The notes under the pieces: model-generated | Seen by the model: the letters and a program-made list of their open reading frames with translations, nothing else | The model's database searches: none | Told to the model about the DNA's origin: nothing | Translations under genes and position numbers: made by a program | DNA from: Heloderma charlesbogerti | Lineage: Eukaryota; Chordata; Lepidosauria; Squamata; Helodermatidae | NCBI GenBank assembly: GCA_026122225.1 | Contig: JANEZZ010001404.1 | Span: 550,414 to 614,413 of the forward strand | Reading direction: 5' to 3' | DNA: 64,000 nt | Part shown: positions 32,435 to 45,122 of the stretch, piece after piece | Position numbering within the stretch: the first letter of the stretch is position 1 | Layout of the letters: every line of letters begins with the position of its first letter

Positions 32435-33734
32435 TTGTATGAGATTCCATGCCCCCCCCCCAAGACACACACACATCAAAATGCTGTTAGCTACCCCCTG
32501 ATCCTTGTGCTCCACACCTGCTGGTCTTATCAGCTGTGGTGACAGTGGCAAGATATATATTTTTTAATTTTCTCACAATGTTCTGGCGTTACCTCCTCCA
32601 GGTACAACTGGGACTAGGGAGCACAGGCAGGCAAGAGGACACAAACTACAGGAGTTGTCAGCACCGGTGAGCCCTCTGCAGCTATCCAACCATGCCAGGC
32701 AATGGAGCCAGCCCTGATCTCAATGGACTTGACCACCTCGTTGATATCCTGTATTTACACTGAATGCATAGCACCTTTATATCATTTATATTGTCCTCTC
32801 TTCAGTCCGACTTTCCCCCTTAATTACACATCCATGTTGTTTTTAGAAATTCTACTTTGTACCAATTCTTAGTGTGAGTTCAGACAACAGGGAATTGGTC
32901 TTCTGTACTGAGCAGATATGCAGCAAAGCCAACCTTCCTGTGTCCTCGCTCCCCCGAAAAGGCTCCCACTGATTTAGGCCACAGTTAGGTGCCAAAAGAC
33001 GGGTATGCTCAAAATTATTATTAGCACATTTGAGCTACCTTCTGCTCTGCTTCAGTTAGAAATTAGACTGAAACATACGCTAATGCTGATGGAGGAAATT
33101 AACAGGGATGATCTTTTTTCCTATATCAATTTAAGGGAAAAGAAAAATACATTTGCTGCCATTTGTACCATTATGCAATCTTCCCTGAAAATCAACACAA
33201 GGTCACATTTTGAAAGACCACGCTTAACAGGAAAGAGCTTTATTATATTAATGTAATATAAAAAGATATTACAGAAGTTTAGAGTATACCACATAGTTCA
33301 ACCTCATTCAGCCTCAGGCCCCAAATGGCACAGAACTATAGAATGGAATCATGAGAATTTTACCATCTGTGACAATGAGAATATTTACAAATATTCCAGA
33401 GGCATCCATTTATTATTAAATAGCCTTTGCTGAGGGCTGAACCAGGCAATCGGTTTGGGGTCATGTGATTTTCAGTCCAATCAGATGTCTTTGCAAAGAT
33501 TGACTATGTCTTGACACAGGTTATCACAGGCTTGTCAGCAGCCCCTACTTACAGCAAAAGACAGAGGGCAAATTTGCACAACTGGTGAACCATGGGTAGC
33601 CCCACTCCAGTAGCCATAATTACAACATCAGAAATATGTTCAAACGCAAATAAACACAGGGTTGAATCCAGATGGATGGATGGATGGATAGTACTGTGTC
33701 TTGAGTACACAGTATCTGTGTCTTGAGTACACAG
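32435..33734. other. No recognised gene; small repeats near 33670-33735
   Basis: (GATG)n at about 33671-33690 and a twofold repeat of GTGTCTTGAGTACACAGTATCT at its word level (about 33696-33740; the unit is 22 bp) precede the CR1. Nothing else is recognised. Confidence 0.55.
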
Positions 33735-34234
33735 TATCTTGAGTACTGTGTCCAGCTCTGGGCACCACACTTTAAGAAGGATGCACACAAGTTGGAGAGG
33801 GTCCAGAGGAGGGCAACAAAGATGATCAGGGGACTGGAAACAAAGCCCTATTGAGGAGAGACTGAAAGAACTGGGCATGTTTAGCCTTGAGAAGAAAAGA
33901 CTGAGGGGAGATAGGATAGTGCTCTTCAAGTACTTGAAAGGTTGTCACAGAGAGGAAGGCCAGGATCTCTTCTCGATCATCCCAGAGTGCAGGACATGGA
34001 ATAATGGGCTCAAGTTACAGAAAGCCAGATTCTGGCTGAACATCAGGAAAAACTTCCTGACTGTTAGAGCAATACGGCAATGGAACCAATTACCTAGGGA
34101 GGTGGTGGGCTCTCCCACACTGGAGGCGTTCAAGATGAAGCTGGACAGCCATCTGTCAGGGATGCTCTGACTTGGATTCCTGCATTGAGCAGGAGGTTGG
34201 ACTCGATGGCCTTATAGGCCCCGTTCAACCTTAC
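33735..34234 (+). pseudogene. CR1 LINE 3' region, first part
   Basis: The frame 33877-34170 gives KRLRGDRIVLFKYLKG, then GLKLQKARFWLNIRKNF, AIRQWNQLPREVV and a SPTLEAFKMKLDSHL motif, the conserved C-terminus of CR1 ORF2. It continues into GGTTGGACTCGATGGCCTTA, the CR1 3'UTR. The copy is 5'-truncated and is cut by a hAT at 34235; it resumes at 35942 (after the TSD). Confidence 0.85.
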
Positions 34235-35933
34235 TAGGGATGTACGAAAGTCACTTACTTTCTCGCAGGTGTCATTCTCAGTGGGGGGGAGGCACTCTGT
34301 CCCTTCCCCCAGAATCCTCCCTGGCCAGCTCTGCTCTGCGGTGGCTCCACAGAGCCGCCGGCCAGGGCCGTCCGCAGCTGGAGTTCCGGCCGTGGCTGGG
34401 CTGCTGCGGATGCAAATGGAGGCTGCCGTAGTGGCCGCCATTTGCATCCTGCCAGGCTGCCATGATAGGCTACGTAAGTATTTACGTAGCCTATCACGGC
34501 AGAGAGCAGGAACACAAACGGCAGCCGCTATGCCATTTGCGCCGCTGCTCTTTTCATGATAGGCTACATAAGTACTTCCATAGCCTATCATGGTAAAGGC
34601 AGCCACGCAAATAGCATAGTGGCCACCATTTGCATGGCTGCCTTTACCATGATAGGCTATGTAACTACTTATATAGCCTATCACAGAAAGAGCAGCAGCT
34701 AGGGATGTACGAAAGGTACTTACCTTTCGGGGATTATGCTGATGGTTGGGGGGGAGGTGATCCGTCCCTCCCCCTGGAATCCTCACTGGGGGGAAGGCGC
34801 TCCATTCCCTCCCCCCCGGAATCCTGGCCGGCCGGCTGTACTCCTCAGCAATTCTGCAGAGCCGCCGGCTGGCTCCGCCAGCAGCCGGACATCCGGCCGC
34901 TGGCTAGCAGGGACACAAATGGCGGCGGCCATAGCCACCGCCGTTTGCGTCCCCGCAGTCAGCCATGATAGGCTACGTAAATGTTTACATAGCCTATCAC
35001 GGCTGAGTAAAAAAACAAACAAACGCGCGTACGCAAATGGCGGCACCCATGGGCGCCGCCATTTGTGTTCCTTATTTTGGGACGACTTAGTCTACGTAAA
35101 CATTTACGTAGACTAAGACGGAGAAAATAAGGGGAACGCAAATAGCGTAGCATCTGCGCTATTTGTGTTCCCCTTATTTTCGCCATCTTAGTCTACGTAA
35201 ATGTTTACGTAGACTAAGACGTGCCAAAATAAGGAACACAAATTTGCGTACGTAAACATTTACGTAGCCTATCACGGTGTTTTTTTAAAATCTAGCCGTG
35301 ATAGGCTACGTAAATCTTTACGTAGCCCATCACGTTTTTTTGGTTTTTTTGTTTTTTAACTGGAAATGGCGGTGGCAGCAGCCGGTCAGAGGACCGGCCA
35401 CCGCAGCCGCTGCTGAACTGCCGCCGAACTGCCGCCACCGGAGCTGCTGCCACTGCCAGGAAGATCCGCCCCAGGTAAGTCTCGTCCCGGGGGGGGGCGC
35501 GGGGGCAGACCGTTCCGCCATCGATTTCGGGGGGCTGAATGCGCTGGCATTCAGCCTCCCCGAGATCCGTGGTGGAATTCTCTGACATCCCTAGCAGCAG
35601 CGCAAACGGCGTAGCGGCTACTGTTTGCATCCCTGCTCTTTGCTGTGATAGGCTATGTAAATACTTACGTAGTCTATCATGGCAGCCTGGCAGGACGCAA
35701 ATGGCGGCCACAGTAGCTGGCCAAAAGACCAGCCACCACTGCCGATGGAGCCACCTCTGCCTCCGCCCTAGGTAAGTTTCATTCTGGGGGGATTCTGGGG
35801 GGTGGTGGGGGGTGGGATGCCATTCCGCCATGGGTTTCGGGGGGTCGAATGCATTCAGCCCCTCCGAAACCTCCTGGGGGGCTAATGCATTCGGCCTCAC
35901 TGAAATCCGTGGCAGAATTCTCTGCCATCCCTA
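34235..35933 (+). mobile_element. Palindromic hAT MITE, outer copy inserted in CR1
   Basis: TSD aaccttac (34227-34234) and aaccctac (35934-35941), 7 of 8. The left end is TAGGGATGTACGAAAGTCAC and the right end ...TCTGCCATCCCTA. Hairpins with TGATAGGCTACGTAAGTATT-type arms occur at about 34460-34499, 34556-34595, 34648-34686 and 35643-35682. A sister copy sits inside at 34700-35593; without it this element is about 797 bp. Confidence 0.9.
34700..35593 (+). mobile_element. Palindromic hAT MITE nested in 34235-35933
   Basis: Perfect 8-bp TSD gcagcagc at 34692-34699 and 35594-35601. 894 bp. The centre is the GGAACGCAAATAGCG / CGCTATTTGTGTTCC hairpin at about 35134-35175, flanked symmetrically by GTCTACGTAAACATTTACGTAGAC-type hairpins. 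An incomplete hairpin near 35246-35278 suggests a deletion of one GCAAATGGCGG/GATAGGCTA arm. Confidence 0.93.
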
Positions 35934-35962
35934 AACCCTACTATTCTATGATTCTAGGATTT
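35934..35962 (+). pseudogene. CR1 3' tip after the hAT
   Basis: CTATTCTATGATTCTAGGAT is the terminal CR1 repeat, completing the element at 33735. The first 8 bases are the TSD copy. Confidence 0.8.
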
Positions 35963-37427
35963 TATTACGATCATTGATCAGCACCTTACATGTACATGTA
36001 CAAAACGTACACACAATGTACACAATTATACAGAAATTCAAAAAGAAACCTAACATGACACCAGTATCAGGCTGGGGGAACAGTATTATTTTACTAAAAG
36101 TTTGTGGCAAGCACAAGCAGCTGCACAAACCTGGCCATCTTATCTGTAATCCGAGAATCCTGATCAGAAAGAAGAACAGAAAGATAAAATTTGTTTGATC
36201 TATCTGGCATTTTTTGTAAAATAGGTGTAATAAAATCATAGCAAAACAAATTTCTCGATAAAAAGAACGATATAATAGCACATGCCCAACAGTTCCCCTC
36301 TATAACAGGGGCATTCATTCATGGTATGGGACCATTTGATATCTTCTCTCTAAAAACATAGGTGATAAAATATTAAATCGAGCTAACATAAAGGCTTTTC
36401 TAAATTTGGAGATAGTTAAATTGGTCCGATAATTTGCAGGTGCAAGTACCTTACTCCCAGAGAAGTTATATTTTGTGACAGAAGGAACTTAAATAGTTCT
36501 GTAGCTCTGTATCCCATATTCATTGTTTAATCATTAGTTTAGCTATAAAATATCCAAGGACTATTAAACTGCCATGTCAGTAATTTCTCTGTCAACAACC
36601 TTCTCCATATTGACTGAAAAATGTCTGTTAGGTCAATGGGGCCAATCCTATAGGGAAAAACCAAGTTTGAGCCAAATGTTTATCAAACAAATCCATGCAT
36701 GGACCTCTACAGAAATTAGGCCCTCTTCTAGGCACAAGGCCACATTAGGAACACAGCACAGGGTTGAATCCAGATTTAAGCTGGATAAACTGAGCTGACA
36801 GAAGTGAACTTCCCCACTGCCTCCTTCCCAACCCAGCCCCTCCAGCCCCCTGAAAATGCTACACAGAAAGTCAGGAGACCCAGTTGAATGGGGTCAGCTG
36901 TTGTGTGTGGAGGTCTTGTGTCTTGGGCCTAAGAGTTCAGAAACTGAGAGAGGTTTCAGATGTTCTGGAAGTGCTGCCAGTTGGATGTGCAGCCATTTCC
37001 ACCCTCAGCTCATGGAATTTCTTCTAGAATTTAAAGAGGAAGTTGTGTGGGTAATTTGCCCAGGCTGTAGACTTGATAAAGCCTGCAGACGTTTTCCTTT
37101 GGATGTTACACCACCACCACTAGAAAATGCAGACACGATGGCATAATCAGTTGATGGATCTTCTTCAATAATATCCAATCTCTGGAATAAACATGATGCC
37201 ATTTTTTTCTTATGTGAGTAGCAATCATAAGGAAGCTTGATCAGCCTTGGGGCCATGGGAGAGGTGGAGAGGGAATTTAAATGTTTCTCTCTGCAATTTA
37301 CCTGGGAAAAATAGCCTCTCCAAAGCTATTGTTTGGATTTCAAGCAAAATGCCCATTGGCGCCAATGGGAGCTTCCTTTGAAATGCAAACAGCAGCTTCA
37401 GAGAGACCATTTTTGTCAAGACCATGA
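35963..37427. other. No recognised feature
   Basis: A+T-rich at first, then mixed sequence. No element ends or coding block recognised. Confidence 0.5.
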
Positions 37428-37435
37428 CAGAGAGG

Positions 37436-38288
37436 TAGGGATGTACGAAAGTCACATACCGTTTCGCGGAATCTTTCGCGAAGGGGGGGGAGGTGCTCCA
37501 TCCCTCCCCCCAGAATCCTCAACCGGGGGAGAGATGCTCCATCCCTCCTGCCAGGAATCCTCGATGGCCGGCTCCGCTCCATGGGGATTCCGCAGAGCCG
37601 CTGGCCAGCTCCACCAGCAGCCGGACATCCGGCCGCTGGCTAGCAGGGACACAAATGGAGGCTGCCGTAGCCGCCGCCGTTTGCGTACCTGTATTCAGCC
37701 ATGATAGGCTACGTAAAGACTTACGTAGCCTATCATGTCTGGGTTTAAAAAAAAAACCGCGTACGCAAATGGCCATTTGCGTTCCTTATTTTTGGCCGTC
37801 TTAGTCTACGTAAATATTTACGTAGACTAAGATGGCGAAAATAAGGGGGAACGCAAATAGCGTAGTGGGCACTATTTGCATTCCCCTTTATTTTCACCAT
37901 CTTAGTCTACGTAAATATTTATGTAGACTAAGACGGCCAAAAATAAGGAACGCAAATGGCGGCGGCCGTAGCTGCCACCATTTGCGTACGCGTTTTGGTT
38001 TTTTTAAAAAACCCAGACATGATAGGCTATATAAGTCTTTACGTAGCCTATCACATCTATGTAAAAAAAAAAAAAGAAGTGACCAGACTGCAAATGGTGG
38101 CGGTGGCAGCCGGTTGGAAGACCAGCTGCTGCCGCCGAAGCTGCTGCTGGAGCCGCCGCCGTCCGGAACATCCGCCCCAGGGGGGATCCGTAGGGGGTGG
38201 CAGGCCATTCCGCCATGGATTTCGGGGGGCCGAATGCACTGGCATTTGGCCTCACCGAGATCCATGGCGGAATTCTCTGACATCCCTA
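37436..38288 (+). mobile_element. Palindromic hAT MITE, 853 bp
   Basis: TSD cagagagg (37428-37435) and cagaaagg (38289-38296), 7 of 8. The left end is TAGGGATGTACGAAAGTCAC and the right end ...CTGACATCCCTA. The centre is at about 37870 (GGAACGCAAATAGCG / CACTATTTGCATTCC). Symmetric hairpins carry GTCTACGTAAATATTTACGT arms on each side. The left GCAAATGG hairpin (about 37764-37780) has lost most of its stem. Confidence 0.92.
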
Positions 38289-38599
38289 CAGAAAGGAAGA
38301 CTTAAAACTTCACCTCCCCACTTCCATGGTCCAGAGGTTGCTCAATAGTGTTGTAGTGGAACCAGGGCTCACAGGGTGAAAGTGCCAGGACTTTTTGATT
38401 AGCAGGGATGATGAAGTCATCTGCCAGTCCACTCAGGCTTCCATGTTCCTTCTGAGCTTAGCTGCAATCCTCACAGTAGCTGGCAGGGGGGAAAAGGTTC
38501 CTTAGCAACAATATATTGTTGCGAGCTATCCTTGATGCAGTTCAAAGTGTTTTGGGTTGGCCTGGTCTTGAATTCAGGCCCGTTAGCTGTACAAAAGAC
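38289..38599. other. No recognised feature
   Basis: Unrecognised spacer between two palindromic hAT elements. Confidence 0.5.
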
Positions 38600-39553
38600 T
38601 AGGGATGTCAGAGAATTCCGCGACAGATCTTGGTGAGGCTGAATGCAAGTGCATTCGCCCCCCCGAAATCGATCGCAGAACGAAGCCTCAGCCTCCCCCA
38701 ACCCACGAAAGTCGGGCGGGATGAAGCCCCCGCCCCCCCAACCCACGAAAGTCATGCAAAACAGAGCACTTATCTGCTCCCATCGGTGCCGACTTGCGAA
38801 TGGCGGCCGCCCTGCAGCCGCCATTCACTTCTTCTTCATGGCTGTGATAGGCTATGTAAATACATACATAGCCTATCACAGCTAACACAGGGACGCCTTT
38901 TGCCTCTCCGCGGAGACCATGATAGGCTACGTAAGTATTTACATAGCCTATCACGGCAGGCTTAAAAAAAAAAAACCGCGTACGCAAATGGCAGCGGCTA
39001 CGGCAGCCGCCATTTGCGTTCTGTATTTTTCACCGTTTTAGCCTAGGTAAATATTTACGTAGGCTATTACGGCCAAAAAAGGGGAACGCAAATGGCGCCC
39101 ACCACATCATTTGCGTTCCCCTTTATTTCACCGTAATAGCCTACATAAATATTTACATAGGCTAAAACGGCGAAAAATACAGAACGCAAATGGTGGCTGC
39201 CGGAGCTGCTGCCATTTGCGTATGTGGTTTTGTTTTTTGTTTTTTAAGCCTGCCGTGATAGGCTACGTAAATACTTACGTAGCCTATCATGGCTCACTAC
39301 AGGGACGCAAGTGGCGGCGGCTACAGCCGCTGCCATTTGCATCCCTGCTGCCCAGCGGCCAGATGTCTGGCCATGGGCGGAGCTGGCTGGCGGCTCCACA
39401 GAATCTCCACGGAGCGGATCCAGCCGGGCAGGATTCCGGGGGGGCAACCGGAGTGGCTCCCCCCCATCGAGGATTCCAGGGGGAGGGACGGAGCGCCTCC
39501 CCCCCCGCCGCAAATGAATCTGCGAAACGGTAAGTGACTTTCGTACATCCCTA
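38600..39553 (-). mobile_element. Palindromic hAT MITE, 954 bp, perfect TSD
   Basis: Perfect TSD caaaagac (38592-38599 and 39554-39561). The left end is TAGGGATGTCAGAGAATTCC and the right end ...TTTCGTACATCCCTA, so it is inverted relative to 37436. Hairpins are centred near 38862, 38939, 39000, 39052, 39099, 39150, 39205 and 39272. Confidence 0.93.
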
Positions 39554-39917
39554 CAAAAGACCAGCTCCTGATGGAAATGAAAACTTCTAGAAATGATTTG
39601 TTGATAGGGACTTGCCTTGGAGGGGTGTGTGGCTGTCAGGACTGTCATGATGAGTTCCTGACCTTCAAAACCTACCACTACCCACTGTTGCTCAAACTTC
39701 CTTGCAGATCCTATTGAGATAACAAAAAAAAAATGCACCTTAACTACGGTCACACAATTAATGTCACATCTAGTTTGGTGGCCCTCAGTGTCACTGGAGT
39801 CTAAACTAGAGTCTATATATTGCGATGGCTCCTGAGTCCTGAAGCATAAATAGCATGGCATGTCTTTGAAAAACTTTTCAAAGTGGAGGGGGGGAGAGTG
39901 GACAGTTTTTTTACCCC

Positions 39918-40425
39918 ATTATAAATAGAAAGTATAAATATAAGTATAAAGTATACATATAAGTACAAGTACAAGTACTTATATAAGTATAAGTATACTT
40001 CATATAAGTATAAAGTATAAATATAAGTCTTGAGCACACTCCGGGAGAGAGCGGAGGACAGGAAGGCCTGGCGTGCTATGGTCCATGGGGTCACGAAGAG
40101 TCGGACACGACTGAACGACTGAACAACAACAAATAAATATAAGTAAAAATATACTTTAAAATATAAGTATAATATATAAAAATATAAGTATAAAGTAAAA
40201 ATATAAAGTATAAAAATATAAAAATAGTATAAAAAGCCGTCAGCCGTCGTCAGTATAAAAAGCCATCAGCCTTCAGCACCCATTTTGAGGCCTTCTGGGC
40301 CCTGGCCTGGGCACCCAGGCGAGCTCAGGGCCCCAGCATTGCAGCCCGAGCCCTTGGCATCAGTATAAAAATATAAAATATAAAGTAAAAATATAAGTAT
40401 AAAGTATAAATATAAGTATTTAAAG
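39918..40425 (+). repeat. Degenerate (TATAAG)n/(ATATAAAG)n field
   Basis: Irregular TATAAGTATAAAG words fill about 39925-40025, 40134-40260 and 40360-40425. A non-repetitive GC-rich segment lies at 40260-40360. Confidence 0.8.
40029..40133 (+). mobile_element. BovB 3' tail, 105 bp, with 11-bp TSD
   Basis: The sequence encodes the last residues of BovB (DRKAWRAMVHGVTKSRTRLND) and ends in AACAACAACAA. TAAATATAAGT flanks it at 40018-40028 and 40134-40144. The flanks lie in an AT-rich repeat, which weakens the TSD somewhat. Confidence 0.85.
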
Positions 40426-41094
40426 ACCTTGTGACTTGCTAAAGTGTGTTGTTCACTGGCAGGAAAACTCTGCCAGACAATCAAGATTCATCAAGCTCCC
40501 AAACATTCATGAGAGAGAGAGAGAGAGAGAGAGCGATGTGTGTGCGTGTGTTTGTATCTAGCAGCATCTGGGATCCGGGGCAGGTGATGAATTCATAAAT
40601 GGAGAGAGAAGTGGCACAACCCACTGAGTAGATGTTCAAACGGGGTATAGCTCCTGCTGTCTTTTCTCTTTAAGGAAGGCCTCAGAGAGAAGTGAAGTGC
40701 TGCTGACTATAATTTCAGTAGCTCTTGTTGCAATTATTGGATCATCTCCTGTATTCCCTGCATTCACTTCTGTTCTTTCGTTTGTCATTCCACGGGCAGA
40801 GTAATGATGTGCTTCCCAAAGAAAAGACCATCCTCATTCATTTACTTTACATAATGTGTGATGTTGGGCCTGAATGGTTAGAAATAGAATGCAAGAGAAG
40901 ACAAGAGCATTTTGACCTCAGGCACTGGGTGAAATCCATGCCGTTAGCAACTGGTATTTAGTACCATCTGATAACCTGCTGTATAAGATACAAGTACAAC
41001 AACCTGATACATGGAGCCTTTTTAACAAGCACACAAAATTTTGCTAAGACACTTTCATGTTGAATCTCAAAATAGTATAAGAGCACTTGCTTGG
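40426..41094. other. Unrecognised sequence with (GA)n
   Basis: A (GA)n run lies at about 40511-40533 followed by TGTGTGCGTGTG. Nothing else is recognised. Confidence 0.55.
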
Positions 41095-41190
41095 TTATTC
41101 ATTCATTTATTCATTTAATAAAAACATTTCTATATCATCTTTCTGTCAAGGCACATCAAGTAGTTTACAATATTTAAATACCAGAACAAA
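41095..41190 (-). pseudogene. LINE 3' tail of L2 type, antisense
   Basis: ATTCATTCATTTATTCATTT followed by TATATCATCTTTCTGTCAAG resembles the reversed L2-type 3' end with an (AAAT)n tail, as at 15936. Confidence 0.5.
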
Positions 41191-42235
41191 CAAATGTCAC
41201 CCCCACTCCCAAACCTGCAGAATATAGTTACCCTCGGGCCAATTGAAGGTCTCTTCAGGAGTTGATGGCACAGGCTCTCCAGCCTGGGCATCTATTCTTC
41301 TGCCTTCCCTCAGGGTACACAGGTCTTAAGTAGCCCCAGGGAAGGTGTGGGATGGGCTGCCTCATCAGTCCTCTCAGGCCTTGCTTTGGAATAACTTTGG
41401 AGTAATTTCATAATTACTCTGGGCTTTGCCAGAATAAGTAACTACAGAACATTATCAGTTGTGTTTTTCTTCAGTCCTTCCACATTTATTAGTAAAATGG
41501 GCCTTGTTTTTGTTGGTGTTTAAACATTATTTCTGGTATACATGACTTCAGAAAAAAAACCTCAAGGGGTGACAGCAGTGTATCTTCCAGCCTTGCAATG
41601 AATATCTAAAAGGAACCAAGCTGTTAAACATTAAAACCAATTACTATTGATCGGGTTTTACATTTTGAATCTGAATACTCTCTGACAGCAATTCTGCACC
41701 GAGGACCAATCTTTTGGCTCGTCCTCATAGCAAAAATACAGAAAAATCTTCCTCTCTCTTTGTTCTAATACTGTATTCTTAATTAAGTGATTAATCCACA
41801 AAGCAGATTACAACAAGGCAGTTTAGACTTGCCAGAACCATAACTTGCCATATTGGCAAGTCTCAATAGCTTCATTTGGTAGTGAGGGTACCTAGAGCTC
41901 AACAGAGTTCTCTGGCAGGGCTGGGCACCTAGAGACTAATAGGTTAGAATAGAGCTGTATTCTCCAAAGCATGATGTTCTGTAGTCCTTGCCAGATTTAG
42001 CCAATCATGTGCCAGCTACCTCTTTCAGAGCTCATAAAGTTGATCACAGGCAAGGCAAACTATTCTCCCATTGAACCAAAACATGACAGGAATATGCTTC
42101 AAATGATCATGCTATTGCATTCTGATATAATCTCTGTGTGAATAATTACCACATGACTCAACCCCCTTTTTTCTAGAGGTGATGCTACATTTAGATAAGC
42201 AAAACAGTATGAACATATGGGGCTGGAACCTAACT
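41191..42235. other. No recognised feature
   Basis: Unrecognised sequence. Confidence 0.5.
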
Positions 42236-42705
42236 AAGGGCACAGTCCTATCGACTGTGGCCTTGGTGATTGGAAGCCCCCAAACTTGGAGGTTTCTGAT
42301 TGTCCAATGAAGGGCAGGAGGAGTGACTAAGGCACTCTTCGTCCCCCTGTCCTCCTGCCCTGCACATTTCACTAGACGGGCTTTTTAGCCTATCTTGCAA
42401 GGGTGCTTCAGAGAGGGAAGGAAGGAGGCTAGAGAAGGCTCAGGATAACTCATATCCTGACCTCTCTGGTCTCCTTCCCTCCCACCAGAATGCCCCCTTC
42501 CCTCCTTCTCCAAGGTCACTTTTCCGACATCAGAGGGCAGTTGGCACGGTTCTTTCCATACCAGCTGCAAGTGGGTGGGGAGGAAGGTCAAATCTCTGAC
42601 TCCCCCTTCCAAAGTCAAAGTGCTATCTCCAACCTCCGAAGGGGGAATATGATCAATCCTATGGTCCCTGGGATGGTTGCCCAGGGACCATAGGATTGCT
42701 CTCTA
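42236..42705 (-). mobile_element. Old MITE, 'CAATCCTATGGTCCC' family
   Basis: The left end is AAGGGCACAGTCCTATCGAC. The right end holds the hairpin CAATCCTATGGTCCCTGGG / CCCAGGGACCATAGGATTG. The interior shares CGGTTCTTTCCAT with 26760-26780. Confidence 0.6.
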
Positions 42706-43670
42706 CGTTAGTTGAACTTGGTTCCCACTGAAATCAATGGGAGCTTAGTCATGACTAACTTATCCCACTAATTTCAATGGGACTGAAGTTCAACTAACTT
42801 AACTAGGAACCAGCACATTATGGATGCCAGAGCTGGAACCATATCTTTGTTTTCAATCTATGGATCCTATTGTATTTAAAGGGGGGGTTCCCACCTGTTT
42901 TTCATCAGCCAAAATTTAGAGATTTAAAATAAAAATTAAAAAATATATCAGTTGAATTGAGTATTTTTTCTTTAACAGGTCACTCCATTCATGTTGTTGA
43001 TTTTAACCCAAGGTTTTTAATGTTTTGTTGGCATTTTCCATATTTTTGTACAGTATTACCAAGGTAATATAATACAATATACTATGTATATTCTGTATTC
43101 AATACAATAGTATATATATATTCTATGTATTCCCATAGAATATACATTGTATAGAATATACAATACTATGTATATTCTGTATTCCCATAATTATTGATTC
43201 TGGCTCTGCCACAGAACTGAGGATCCTGAGAATATCAGCTTTTTTCTCTCTGTCAGGAAAAAAGTTTCTTGCCCTCATGGGTGTGAATGTAACTATGAAA
43301 GCTCACAGACAATGTCTGGTGAAATTTTGGAAACTAGGGGATAGGTAAGCAGAAATTGTAGTAGGCAGGGTTTTAGTAAGTGTTATGGGGTAGATCTTGA
43401 GAACTTCCTCCATTACAGGAAGCTTCTCTGGATCTGACCCTATATGTCTTTGCCTCTCCACAGTGGACAAGGAGAAGCAAATATTGATCAAGTTAGACTA
43501 ACTTACATCATTTATCCTGGTGTAGAATGTTTGGGGTACTTTGAATCAGAATGTGAGCTTTGCAGAATCTACATTGCCCTGTTTATTAGCAGAGCGGGCT
43601 ACGTAGACATCTGTAGTAGTGACTCACCCCTCAGAACCGCTAGCCCCATCCACATCATCATTAAGGGTGC
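42706..43670. other. No gene recognised; AT-rich repeat near 43070-43185
   Basis: ACTATGTATATTCTGTATTC occurs twice (about 43081 and 43169) inside an AT-rich stretch. TCAATGGGA words near 42737 and 42775 are of the kind seen in other squamate MITEs. Confidence 0.5.
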
Positions 43671-43785
43671 AATGCTATGCATATTTAGACAGAAAAGAGT
43701 CCTACAACTCCCAGAATGGCTGGCTGGAGCATGCTGGGAATGTAGGCTTTTTTTCTGTCTAAACATGCATAAGATTGCACCTTAA
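43671..43785. mobile_element. 115-bp palindromic MITE
   Basis: TTAAGGGTGCAATGCTATGC pairs with GCATAAGATTGCACCTTAA. TTTAGACAGAAAA pairs with TTTTCTGTCTAAA. It shares the family with 44794-44928. Confidence 0.75.
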
Positions 43786-44793
43786 GTCTATGAAACCCTA
43801 CTGAAAAGATGGGCTTAAATTCATCTAAATTGGATTAATACTTTGACTTAACTGCATCACCTTTGCCTTCTGAATGCAACTCTATCATGAGCACTTTCAT
43901 TAATTCTGCACATTTTCCCCCAAACCCCCAGGGCCCTCTAAGCTGGTTTGCCCTTTAGACTTTAGGCACTTGAAGTCTCACTGGCCGAGCTCAATAAGAA
44001 TGTATTTGTATATTTTAAATGTCTTATAGCAGTTACATCATACTTAAGACCATCCTGCCATTAGCTTCAACTTCATCTGCCTTCCACTTGCAGAAGTCAA
44101 CAGAAGTACAGAACAATTCCAGATCTTTGCTCCTGAACAACAGAGCAGAGTTTGCCACTCCATATTTACAATGAACTTAGCTTCAAGCAGAATATAGATC
44201 TTCTGCTGTTGCTTTATGACAAAAACAAACTCAAACAATAGCAGACGTGTTCGATACATGAAAAATTGCATGGCTCCAGGACTGTCGTCAAGGGAAATTT
44301 ATTCCAGGTTCTTTGGAGTCACATTAATCTTTGGTTCTCAGCCAACCCATTTCCCTCTTGAAAATTCTCTGAGTCATTTTTAACAGCAGCTTCGTGCATT
44401 GCAGATACGAATGCACATCTATTAGTTCAGTCAGGTCAAACGGCCTCCTGTGAGTTTGTCTTGCCATTCTACATCCAGAGAAATCGGAATCCACGTGTAA
44501 TACCGTCTGCCTTAACTCTGCTGTCCCTCAGGAATAAATGATCCATCCTTAATGATCCCAGCCCCAAAGGTAAGAGAATCTCCAAGTCATTCTTGAACTC
44601 TGCTCTTTTCTGTCATAATAAAGATGCATTAATACAAGGGCCACATCTGGAATTATTTTGTGAATTCAGTTAGATGTCTCTTTAATAAGACTTTGTTTGA
44701 CTAAGCCAGCACTGAAGCTGAAATTTCCTATGCCTCAGATTCACCAGTCTGGACCATGTTTTTTATGGCAACCTAAATGCTAGTTTAGAATCT
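43786..44793. other. No recognised feature
   Basis: Unrecognised sequence. Confidence 0.5.
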
Positions 44794-44928
44794 TAGGGCA
44801 CAATCCTATGTATTTTTAGCTAGAAAAAGGCCCTACTACCCTCAACATTCCCCAGCCAGGCTGGCTGGGGAATGCTGGGAGTTGTAGGATTTTTTTTCTG
44901 TCTAAAGATGCATAGGATTGCACCCTTA
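44794..44928. mobile_element. 135-bp palindromic MITE
   Basis: TAGGGCACAATCCTATG pairs with CATAGGATTGCACCCTTA. The central CCCCAGCCAGGCTGGCTGGGG hairpin (21 bp in all) is near 44851-44871. Confidence 0.75.
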
Positions 44929-44989
44929 GACTTCACAATCACAGAGCTTCCTTACACAAACCTGTTGCATATTCTAACAATAATTGGAC

Positions 44990-45122
44990 TGGGTTAGATC
45001 CAGATGCAATTAGTTGCATGTAGCTTCCAAAATCAGTGGCACTCAAATCATAACTAACTTGTCCCATCGTTTTTCAATGGGACCCAAGTTCAATTAACTT
45101 CATCCCAGATCCAACCCAATGC
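44990..45122. mobile_element. MITE with CTGGGTTAGATCCAGA ends
   Basis: CTGGGTTAGATCCAGATG on the left is inverted as CATCCCAGATCCAACCCA on the right. TCAATGGGACC occurs in the interior. Confidence 0.5.
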
